A stretch of 12,225 nucleotides of DNA, from the NCBI GenBank assembly GCA_003242205.1, contig QGUR01000125.1, forward strand, positions 1 to 12,225. The letters are read 5' to 3'. The notes below the pieces were generated by a model. It worked only from the letters and a program-made list of their open reading frames with translations, was not told the DNA's origin and did no database searches. This stretch comes from Chloroflexota bacterium. GTDB taxonomy: Bacteria > Chloroflexota > Anaerolineae > Aggregatilineales > Phototrophicaceae. Position numbers and translations under genes: made by a program. Positions 6,432 through 12,225 of this stretch are shown here, in pieces. The stretch's first letter is position 1, and the number at the start of each line of letters is the position of its first letter.

Positions 6432-6569
6432 ATGAGAATATGTGAACGTACGTGTAATACGTCATCAGCCCCTGCTACCCGCTTCACTGTTCTGCATTGC
6501 CTGCTCCTGGTTCGTGCCCGGTACCATACAGCATTCAAGATCAGCGCCGCCCGCGCTGGTACCCGGTAG
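6432..6569 (+). CDS. Possible leaderless leader ORF (45 codons)
   Basis: An ATG at 6432, eight bases after the -10 box and so at or next to the expected transcription start, opens 45 codons to TAG at 6567-6569. The stop lies 15 bases before the start of the GNAT-like gene and just at its Shine-Dalgarno. The predicted peptide begins MRICERTCNTSSAPATRFTV and has no recognised domain. Third-position GC is only about half (24 of 45), lower than expected for real genes here, which argues against it. Its placement suits a leader peptide whose translation would affect the hairpin and ribosome site of the next gene, but it could be chance. Confidence 0.25.
   Translation: MRICERTCNTSSAPATRFTVLHCLLLVRARYHTAFKISAARAGTR
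6517..6566 (+). promoter_or_regulatory. Alternative hairpins in the leader next to the Shine-Dalgarno
   Basis: GGTACCA (6520-6526) can pair with TGGTACC (6557-6563), extended by CC/GG across a bulge. CAGCGC (6542-6547) can instead pair with GCGCTG (6553-6558) across CGCCC. The two stems share bases 6557-6558, so they are mutually exclusive. The ribosome site AGAGGGGAG begins two bases after this region. No known riboswitch consensus was recognised. Confidence 0.4.
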
Positions 6570-6584
6570 AGGGGAGCATCCAAA

Positions 6585-7574
6585 ATGCCCAACGACGCCA
6601 CCACGCGAACGGCAAAATTGAGAGATATTCCACTGATCAAACGACTTGCCGAAAGCGGGATTGTGCTGGACAGTGAACTGGCGTTTACGCGTGCGGCTGA
6701 TGGCCCGGACAGCGCGGTTTTATCCAGCATCGTGCTGCCACAGCGCAGTCTGGTCACGCTGGTAACGCGCTGTGACGATGAGCGCGTTGTCGGTCAGATT
6801 CGCCTGAAGCCAAGCGAGCATCTGGCGCAGATCGTGTATATCGCGCCACCGCCAGAAGAACCCGCGCATGATACGGCTTGGCTGCAGATTCTGGACGCCA
6901 TGGCGGAACAGGCGGGCAAGCGCGGCGCGCATGTTCTGGCGGCAGAGGTTGACGAAAGCAGCCAGCTTTTCGTGACGATGCGGACCGCAGGCTTCGCCGT
7001 TTACGCGCGCCAGGAAATCTGGCGGCGGTTGCCCGGTCAGGGGCCGCTGAAGGTGGAACCCGCGCCGCTGGTGGTCGAGACCGACGCCGACACGATGGAC
7101 ATTCAGTTGTTGTACTGCAACATCGTGCCGCGGCTGGTGCAGCAAATTGCCGTGCCATCGAGCGACAGCACAGGGCTGGTCTACCGGCAGGGAAACCGAA
7201 TTCAGGGTTACATCGCCCTGTCGGAAGGCAAGAATGGCATTTATGTTGTTCCTTATTTGCATCCCGATATTCATTTTCATGAAGTATCGGCGATTCTGGC
7301 CAGCGCGGTGACCCGGAGCAGCAACGCGGCCCGCCTGCCGGTCTTTGTTTGCATGCGTCGTTATCAGGACTGGTTGAGCGACTCGCTGATCGAGTTGGGC
7401 TTTGAACGCTATGCCGAGCAGGCGGTTATGGTGAAACATATTGCGGCGGGCATACGACAGGCATCGTTCGCGCCGCTGCCACACAAGTTGGAAGCCGTTT
7501 CCAGCCCTGTACGCCCGCCCACCAGCCAGGCACAGGTAACGGAACAGATTGTTGAAATTTCTCTACAGGAGTAG
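6585..7574 (+). CDS. Degenerate double GNAT-like protein
   Basis: A 329-residue cytoplasmic protein with a clear ribosome site (GAGGGGAG, eight bases before ATG 6585). The fold appears to be two tandem GNAT-like halves. The first (about 10-150) begins RDIPLIKRLAESG, has central strands RVVGQIRLKPSEHLAQIVYI and ends with MRTAGFAVYARQEIWRR. The second (about 165-300) has LVYRQGNRIQGYIALSEG, GIYVVPYLHPD and SLIELGFERYAEQAVMVKHI. The acetyl-CoA pyrophosphate loop (Q/R-x-x-G-x-G/A) that should follow the fourth strand is missing from both halves, so it may bind something other than acetyl-CoA or act as a scaffold. The last 30 residues are polar and probably disordered. It is the first gene of an operon, 12 bases before the Ycf45/R3H gene. 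The GNAT call comes from pattern and strand order, not a search. Confidence 0.75.
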   Translation: MPNDATTRTAKLRDIPLIKRLAESGIVLDSELAFTRAADGPDSAVLSSIVLPQRSLVTLVTRCDDERVVGQIRLKPSEHLAQIVYIAPPPEEPAHDTAWLQILDAMAEQAGKRGAHVLAAEVDESSQLFVTMRTAGFAVYARQEIWRRLPGQGPLKVEPAPLVVETDADTMDIQLLYCNIVPRLVQQIAVPSSDSTGLVYRQGNRIQGYIALSEGKNGIYVVPYLHPDIHFHEVSAILASAVTRSSNAARLPVFVCMRRYQDWLSDSLIELGFERYAEQAVMVKHIAAGIRQASFAPLPHKLEAVSSPVRPPTSQAQVTEQIVEISLQE

Positions 7575-7586
7575 GTAAATCACTAC

Positions 7587-9215
7587 ATGGAACGTCGGAT
7601 AACAGACGACATACAGGAACTCAAGCGTGTGCTGCCGCGTCATTTGAACGAGCGGCTCGATACGCTGGGTAACACGGACGACCTGCTTGAGATCGTCCTC
7701 GACCTGGGGCGCGTGCCGACGGCGCGATATGTCAATGGCGAAGTCGTTCTGAGTGAAAACGAAGTCACCCGCGACGACATCGACACGATTGTCGCCAATA
7801 TCGGCAGCTTCGACGCCGATAACCGCGCTGGCATGGAGCGCACGCTGCATCGCATTTCCGCCATTCGCAACCGGCGGGGCGATGTAGTCGGCCTGACGGC
7901 ACGTGTCGGGCGCGCGGTATACGGTACGATCTCGATCCTGCAGGACTTGATCGAATCCGGCCAGAGCGTGCTCCTGCTCGGCCCTCCGGGCGTTGGCAAA
8001 ACGACGATGCTGCGCGAAGCCGCGCGCGTTCTGGCGGAAACCCGCCGCGTCGTCATCGTCGACACTTCTAACGAGATCGGCGGCGATGGCGATGTGCCGC
8101 ATCCCGCCATCGGCAAGGCGCGACGCATGCAGGTGTCGCATCCGGAGCGCCAGCACGAAGTGATGATCGAGGCCGTCGAAAACCATAACCCGGAAGTGAT
8201 CGTTATCGATGAGATCGGGCGCGAGCTGGAAGCCATGGCAGCGCGCACGATTGCCGAGCGCGGCGTGCAGTTGATCGGCACGGCGCACGGCAACGCGCTG
8301 GAAAATCTGCTGCTGAACCCGACTCTCTCCGATCTGGTAGGTGGCATTCAGGCGGTGACGCTTTCGGACGAAGAGGCCCGCCGCCGCGGCACGCAGAAGA
8401 CCGTGCTGGAGCGCCGCGCGCCGCCAACCTTCGACGTGCTGATCGAAATCCAGACGCGCGACCGCCTGATCGTGCATGAGGACGTGGCGGCGGCAGTCGA
8501 TGGCATTCTGCGTAACCGCCCGCTGCCGGTCGAGGTGCGCTCGCGCAACGAAGCGGGCGAGATCACGATCGTGACCGAGCTGCCCGAAATTCGCACGATC
8601 AACGAACGCAACGGCCGTCACAGTCAGGATGGCCGGAGCAGCCGGTTCGGGCGTGAGCGCCGCCGTGAAGAACGGGAAGAGCGCGCAGCTGAATACGACG
8701 CGCGCTTCGATGCCCGGCCCGAAGCCACGACGGCAGGGAACTTCCAGACGATGCGCGTTTATGCCTATGGCGTCGCGCGCAACCGGCTGCAGCAGGCGGC
8801 GCGTCGCCTGCATGTGCCGCTAATGCTGATCGACGATTTCGGTCAGGCGGACGCTATTGTGACGCTCAAGAACTACTACCGTCGCCGTCCAAAGCTGATC
8901 GTCGACGCGGAACGTCGTGGAACGCCGATCTACGTATTGCGCGCGAATACGGTGTCGCAGATGGAAAACTTCCTGATGGACGTTTTCCAGACGGAGGGTG
9001 ACATTTCCGAAGACCCTTTTGGGGAAGCGATGAGAGAAGCTAAAGCAGCGATTATGCAGGTGCGCGCGGGGGCCGATTATGTCGACCTCTCGCCGCAAGC
9101 GCCGCATATCCGTCGCCGCCAGCATGAAATCGCGCGCCAGGCGCGGCTGCACACGATCAGCTACGGCGAAGAGCCGCAGCGTCATGTCCGCATTCAGCGC
9201 AAGCGCGCTTCATAA
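7587..9215 (+). CDS. Ycf45/SpoIIIAA-like AAA ATPase with C-terminal R3H nucleic-acid-binding domain
   Basis: A 542-residue protein. Residues 1-120 form an N-terminal domain (DLLEIVLDLGRVPTARY, SAIRNRRGDVVGLTARVGR). The ATPase core follows with Walker A GPPGVGKTT at 132-140 (K138), DTSNEIGGDGDVPHPAIGKA, Walker B VIVIDEIGRE with D208-E209, and GTAHGNALENLL. Residues about 340-390 are a charged, probably flexible linker. A mixed domain (VYAYGVARNRLQQAARRLHV, PIYVLRANTVSQMENFL) precedes a C-terminal R3H motif, RRRQHEIARQARLHTISYGE, the R-x3-H type that binds single-stranded nucleic acid. Relatives include plastid/cyanobacterial Ycf45 and the engulfment ATPase SpoIIIAA; the exact role is unknown. 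Its ribosome site overlaps the upstream stop, suggesting coupled translation with the GNAT-like gene. Confidence 0.9.
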   Translation: MERRITDDIQELKRVLPRHLNERLDTLGNTDDLLEIVLDLGRVPTARYVNGEVVLSENEVTRDDIDTIVANIGSFDADNRAGMERTLHRISAIRNRRGDVVGLTARVGRAVYGTISILQDLIESGQSVLLLGPPGVGKTTMLREAARVLAETRRVVIVDTSNEIGGDGDVPHPAIGKARRMQVSHPERQHEVMIEAVENHNPEVIVIDEIGRELEAMAARTIAERGVQLIGTAHGNALENLLLNPTLSDLVGGIQAVTLSDEEARRRGTQKTVLERRAPPTFDVLIEIQTRDRLIVHEDVAAAVDGILRNRPLPVEVRSRNEAGEITIVTELPEIRTINERNGRHSQDGRSSRFGRERRREEREERAAEYDARFDARPEATTAGNFQTMRVYAYGVARNRLQQAARRLHVPLMLIDDFGQADAIVTLKNYYRRRPKLIVDAERRGTPIYVLRANTVSQMENFLMDVFQTEGDISEDPFGEAMREAKAAIMQVRAGADYVDLSPQAPHIRRRQHEIARQARLHTISYGEEPQRHVRIQRKRAS

Positions 9216-9252
9216 GCGCCGCTGCTCTCATCGCGTTCATCCCGATACCACG

Positions 9253-9278
9253 AAAGGCCGGTCAATCGACCGGCCTTT
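9253..9278 (+). terminator. Intrinsic terminator hairpin after the R3H gene
   Basis: A perfect 11-bp stem, AAAGGCCGGTC (9253-9263) with GACCGGCCTTT (9268-9278), and a four-base loop AATC, 37 bases after the stop. The T-tract is short (TTTGTGATT) but the stem is strong and GC-rich, separating this operon from the next promoter. Confidence 0.85.
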
Positions 9279-9297
9279 GTGATTCATCCGGCTGGCT

Positions 9298-9326
9298 TTG
9301 TCTGAGAATTACAAACCGGGTAAAAT
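9298..9326 (+). promoter_or_regulatory. Sigma-70-type promoter of the aldo/keto reductase gene
   Basis: TTGTCT (9298-9303), a 17-base spacer and TAAAAT (9321-9326), starting about 20 bases after the preceding terminator. Transcription would begin near 9333, giving a leader of roughly 40 bases that contains GGAGGTGA ahead of the ATG. The long open frame from 9298 overlaps this promoter, which supports the internal start at 9373. Confidence 0.65.
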
Positions 9327-9372
9327 CTGCACCCTGCTCTCTTTCAACATCGTGCCACCGGAGGTGACAACT

Positions 9373-10344
9373 ATGGAATATACCTATCTCGGACGCACCG
9401 GCCTGAAAGTCAGCCGCTTATGCTTGGGCACGATGAACTTCGGCCCATTCACCAGCGAAGCCGACAGCCACATGATTATGGATCAGGCGCTGGAGTACGG
9501 CATCAATTTCTTCGACACCGCCAATACCTACGGGCGTAAGAAGGGTGAGGGCGTCACCGAGAGCATCATTGGGCGCTGGTTTGCTCAGGGAAATGGCCGC
9601 CGCGATAAGGTCGTGCTGGCCACCAAGGTCTATGGCGAGATGGGCGACTGGCCGAACACCAGCAGGCTATCGGCCCTCCACATTCGCAAAGCGTGCGAGG
9701 ACAGCCTGCGCCGTTTGCAGACCGATTACATCGACCTGTACCAGATGCATCACATCGACCGCAACACGCCATGGGAAGAAATCTGGCAGGCGATGGAACG
9801 GCTGGTACAGGACGGCAAGGTCATCTACGTTGGCAGCAGCAACTTCGCGGGCTGGCACATCGCTCAGGCCAACGAGATCGCCAAATCGCGCAACTTCATG
9901 GGACTGGTTTCGGAACAGTGCATCTATAACCTGACGAACCGGGCGGTGGAAACCGACGTCCTGCCGGCGGCGCAGGCGTATGGTCTGGGCATCCTGCCGT
10001 GGAGCCCGCTGGCGGGTGGTCTGCTGGGCGGCATTCTGCAGAAGGAAGCCGACGGTCGCCGGGCTTCCGAAAGCGTGCAGCAGCGCGTGAACCAACTGCG
10101 CCCACAGTTGGAAGCATTTGAGGCGTTCTGCAAGGAGATCGTGGAAGAACCGGCAGACGTGGCGGTAGCGTGGCTGCTGCACCAGCCCGCCGTGACTGCG
10201 CCGATCATCGGCCCGCGGCTGCCCGAACAACTGGCCGCCAGCCTGCGCGCGCTCGAACTGAAATTCGACGAGGAACAATTGAAGCGGCTGGATGAAATCT
10301 GGCCCGGACCGGGCGGCCCCGCGCCTGAAGCGTTCGCCTGGTAG
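9373..10344 (+). CDS. Aldo/keto reductase
   Basis: A 323-residue NADPH-dependent oxidoreductase of the AKR TIM-barrel fold, of normal family length. The start at 9373 is set by GGAGGTGA at close spacing and by MEYTYLGRTGLKVSRLCLGT, the usual family opening; codons further upstream overlap the promoter. The catalytic tetrad is complete: D48 and Y53 (FFDTANTYG), K85 (LATKVYG) and H126 (LYQMHHID). Cofactor-binding signatures include VGSSNFAGW, SEQCIYNL, LPWSPLAGGLLGG and PIIGPRLPEQL. It should reduce aldehydes or ketones in the cytoplasm; the physiological substrate cannot be predicted. It is a single-gene unit with its own promoter and converges on the gene to its right. Confidence 0.95.
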   Translation: MEYTYLGRTGLKVSRLCLGTMNFGPFTSEADSHMIMDQALEYGINFFDTANTYGRKKGEGVTESIIGRWFAQGNGRRDKVVLATKVYGEMGDWPNTSRLSALHIRKACEDSLRRLQTDYIDLYQMHHIDRNTPWEEIWQAMERLVQDGKVIYVGSSNFAGWHIAQANEIAKSRNFMGLVSEQCIYNLTNRAVETDVLPAAQAYGLGILPWSPLAGGLLGGILQKEADGRRASESVQQRVNQLRPQLEAFEAFCKEIVEEPADVAVAWLLHQPAVTAPIIGPRLPEQLAASLRALELKFDEEQLKRLDEIWPGPGGPAPEAFAW

Positions 10345-10352
10345 ACCTCGCT

Positions 10353-10401
10353 TTCAGGCCTCCTCTCCAGTGCATTGTTCGATTTAGAGAGGGGGCCTGA
10401 A
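10353..10401. terminator. Long hairpin between convergent genes, probable bidirectional terminator
   Basis: TTCAGGCC-T-CCTCTC (10353-10367) pairs with GAGAGG-G-GGCCTGAA (10387-10401), a 15-bp stem with one T-G wobble and a 19-base loop. It sits between the stops of two convergent genes. Neither side has a proper T-run, so termination may be factor-assisted or inefficient. Confidence 0.55.
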
Positions 10402-10413
10402 GTTGCGAACAAC

Positions 10414-12225
10414 TCAACACACATCCGGGACCGGCGTCAGCGGCGAAGTGCGTAAAATTCGGAAATGGCCCAGATGGCTGGACAGCGGGCGTACGATATC
10501 CGGTTCCGGTGGCCCGCCCGGTATACCCGGCCCACCCGGCGCAAATGCATTCCCCCTGCTCGCCCGCACGCCGTCAATAATGGCATCCCGTCCCCGTTCC
10601 TGATTCAGAACTGCCGTTGTTGTCCGGGCCTCACGCTGGAACGCAGCGAAGCGGGGCAGCATCTCGACACACACCACGCTCAGCGAGGCATCGACCGGCA
10701 GCCCCAGATTACTCAGCAGCGCTTTGATCTCTTCATCCGACCATTCGGTCGAACTCCACGCCGGGCCGTTGCGGTTGCTTTTGGCCAGCGCGCCGCCCCC
10801 TTCGGGCCAGTACACTTCCCGATAGACGGGCGGTATCAGGTCCAGGCGACGGTCGTCGAGCAGGATGTTGCGGTTGTCCAAGCCGTCGGCCTGTCGCACC
10901 TGCGCGTACAGCAGCGCCCACAGTTCGGTTCGCGGCGGCGACGCAGTGATGTTCTTGCCGTTCAGGACGGCTATCGCGTGCGGCGCTTCGACCAGCAACC
11001 GCACTTCATCGCGGTGGCAGGTGCAGAAGAGCGTCGGCGCGGGATGCTGGACGCCGGTGGTTCGCAGCGGGCGGCCAAATCGGCCCTGCGCCGTGGACCA
11101 GATGCGCGCGTGCCCGACCCGAATCTCGTAAGTGAAAAAGCCGAATAACTCCATGCTTTCGGTATGCAGCCCCGGCGGCAGCGGCAGCAGATAGTGGCGG
11201 TCGGAACTGGTGGCCGGCTCCAGCGGTTGCATGGCCGCCAGCCCGGCCTGATCGTCGCTCTGGCCCGGTGTAATCACGCGGATCAGCTCAGGGTCAATGC
11301 CAAGCGGCGGTTCGTCCGGGGCGACAAAGGTCTCCAGCCGGTTATCCGAAAGCAGCGGGTCGGGCGAATAGGCCAACAGGCGTATGAAGTAGCTGTCGTT
11401 CGGGTCGCGGACCGGCTCCTCAAACTCCAGCCACAGGTAGCGCTCGCGCGGTTCCGTGGCCGAATAATCGTCGTTACGGCGGTATGGACTGAGCGCAATG
11501 CCCGCCGAGAGGATACGGGGAACCTGGGCCGGAGGCGTGGTCACTGGCAGCGTCAGTTCAATCCCCGCCGGTTCGTCCTGTTGAGCGGGCGGCGTTCGGA
11601 AACGTGGCCGCAGCGTATAGCTCAGCTCGATGATGTCGGGAAAAGCCGTTTCGGCGGGATCGTCTGGATTTGGCCGGGTCGATTTCGGCTCGACGGCGTC
11701 CAGATAGATCAGCGTCGTCCGGCTGCGATCCGGATTCTGCAGGGCGTTGACCGGGACCGTGTGTTTCATTTCGAGGTCGCCGATAGGTCGCCCGCCATTG
11801 TCGTCGATCTCATCATCGCCCTGATACTTCAACTCGCGGAACAGCTCAAAGCTCACTTCTTCGAGCATGTCCCACGTCCAGTCGCGGTCGACCTGATAGG
11901 TCAGCGCAACCACCCAGTGATTGAGCAGTTCGTCTTTGGACGCGAAGGTAATCGACGAGTGATCGGGGGCGAGGGTATGGCGGATGCGATTGGAACAGCC
12001 GAAAATCACCCGCTGCCCTTTTTCGCCGACCAGCGTCAGCCCCTTATGATTGACGTCGAGTTGCTGCGCCAACCGCTGGATGATGGCCGGCGTGCTGGCA
12101 GCGCCGCGGCGGAACAGCCAGGTCTGTAACCGCCCGTCGTTCGGCTGCGGCGGGGCGGGGTGGAGGGGGAGAGCGCGGATCTGGGGGGGGGGGGGGTGAG
12201 TTGGCAACAAAACGCGTTTGTCTTT
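10414..12225 (-). CDS. Large protein of unknown function, C-terminal part, runs off the right edge
   Basis: On the minus strand the frame is open from the window end (first codons KDKRVLLPTH) to TGA at 10416-10414, about 603 residues. No start codon with a ribosome site is visible, and the sequence reads as the interior of a longer protein. A proline-rich segment (PTHPPPPQ...PLHPAPPQPND) comes first. Long W/Y-rich, beta-looking stretches follow, including NHWVVALTYQVDRDWTWDML, RYLWLEFEEPVRDPNDSYFI, FGFFTYEIRVGHARIWSTA and TELWALLYAQVRQADG. Near the carboxyl end a glycine-proline run (APGGPGIPGGPPEPD) precedes the last 30 residues. I see no signal peptide, membrane helix or catalytic motif in this part. 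I do not recognise the family; structural or surface-assembly roles are possible, including large proteins near contractile injection clusters, but no neighbour here supports that. Codon use resembles the neighbours, so the gene itself looks real. Confidence 0.75.
   Translation of the reverse strand, partial: KDKRVLLPTHPPPPQIRALPLHPAPPQPNDGRLQTWLFRRGAASTPAIIQRLAQQLDVNHKGLTLVGEKGQRVIFGCSNRIRHTLAPDHSSITFASKDELLNHWVVALTYQVDRDWTWDMLEEVSFELFRELKYQGDDEIDDNGGRPIGDLEMKHTVPVNALQNPDRSRTTLIYLDAVEPKSTRPNPDDPAETAFPDIIELSYTLRPRFRTPPAQQDEPAGIELTLPVTTPPAQVPRILSAGIALSPYRRNDDYSATEPRERYLWLEFEEPVRDPNDSYFIRLLAYSPDPLLSDNRLETFVAPDEPPLGIDPELIRVITPGQSDDQAGLAAMQPLEPATSSDRHYLLPLPPGLHTESMELFGFFTYEIRVGHARIWSTAQGRFGRPLRTTGVQHPAPTLFCTCHRDEVRLLVEAPHAIAVLNGKNITASPPRTELWALLYAQVRQADGLDNRNILLDDRRLDLIPPVYREVYWPEGGGALAKSNRNGPAWSSTEWSDEEIKALLSNLGLPVDASLSVVCVEMLPRFAAFQREARTTTAVLNQERGRDAIIDGVRASRGNAFAPGGPGIPGGPPEPDIVRPLSSHLGHFRILRTSPLTPVPDVC
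12183..12196. repeat. Homopolymer of 14 G (C on the coding strand)
   Basis: Fourteen consecutive G lie within the proline-rich segment of the unknown minus-strand gene and encode most of its PPPP run. A tract this long is prone to slippage, both in replication and in sequencing, so the true length and the reading frame to its right are uncertain. Confidence 0.9.

Noticed and set aside
6430..6584. Known riboswitch in the operon leader
   Set aside because: The stems do not match any riboswitch consensus I can recall, and there is no conserved-looking core.
6720..7484. 254-residue open frame on the minus strand
   Set aside because: It is opposite the GNAT-like gene, which has a promoter, ribosome site and operon context.
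7563..8813. 416-residue open frame on the minus strand
   Set aside because: It lies entirely opposite the Ycf45/R3H gene, is rich in H, R and Q, and shows no domain. It is an antisense shadow of a GC-rich gene.
9298..9372. N-terminal extension of the aldo/keto reductase to 9298
   Set aside because: It would overlap the -35/-10 boxes, and the internal ATG has an excellent ribosome site and the family-typical start.
11164..12129. 321-residue open frame on the plus strand
   Set aside because: It is antisense to the large unknown gene, with arginine/glutamine-rich composition and no motif. The minus frame has the more protein-like composition and is longer and open to the edge.
1..12225. CRISPR array, tRNA or rRNA genes
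   Set aside because: No regularly spaced repeats, cloverleaf sequences or rRNA signature segments were seen on either strand by eye.

Overview
The window looks like chromosomal DNA from an uncultivated or lightly studied Chloroflexota (Anaerolineae-like) bacterium. GC is high by eye, with AT-rich gene gaps. The gene set fits that phylum: a Ycf45/SpoIIIAA-like ATPase with a C-terminal R3H domain, a small secreted SH3 protein, a multi-PAS/GAF histidine kinase and a CESA-like family 2 glycosyltransferase. The phylum call rests on recalled family distribution, not on a marker gene.

Left edge (1-850, minus strand): the 5' end of an IS200/IS605-type tnpB, with its hairpin-bearing element end, sits inside an sppA-like S49 peptidase gene. 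It cuts that gene just after the candidate catalytic lysine. Divergent from it, on the plus strand, is an orphan hybrid sensor kinase (959-3505; PAS-PAS-GAF-PAS-HisKA-HATPase). An AT-rich gap with a promoter and nested inverted repeats leads to a membrane GT2 glycosyltransferase whose N-terminal membrane helix is out of frame with the catalytic domain, so it is a frameshifted gene or a sequence error. Eight bases after it comes a small secreted SH3 protein.

Middle (5544-9280): a minus-strand NimA/PNPOx-like flavin protein converges on the SH3 gene. A 474-base gap then carries a strong sigma-70-like promoter (TTGTCC-N17-TATAAT), palindromes at the -35 box, a possible leaderless leader ORF and a hairpin beside the Shine-Dalgarno. 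This promoter drives a two-gene operon: a degenerate double-GNAT-like protein and the Ycf45-like AAA ATPase/R3H protein. The operon ends at an 11-bp terminator hairpin.

Right (9298-12225): an aldo/keto reductase with its own promoter is followed by a long hairpin. Converging on it is the C-terminal part of a large unrecognised minus-strand protein that runs off the window through a 14-G homopolymer. I see no CRISPR array, tRNA, rRNA, replication origin or complete defence system. The best leads are the sppA insertion, the glycosyltransferase frameshift, the leader of the GNAT/R3H operon and the unknown right-edge protein.
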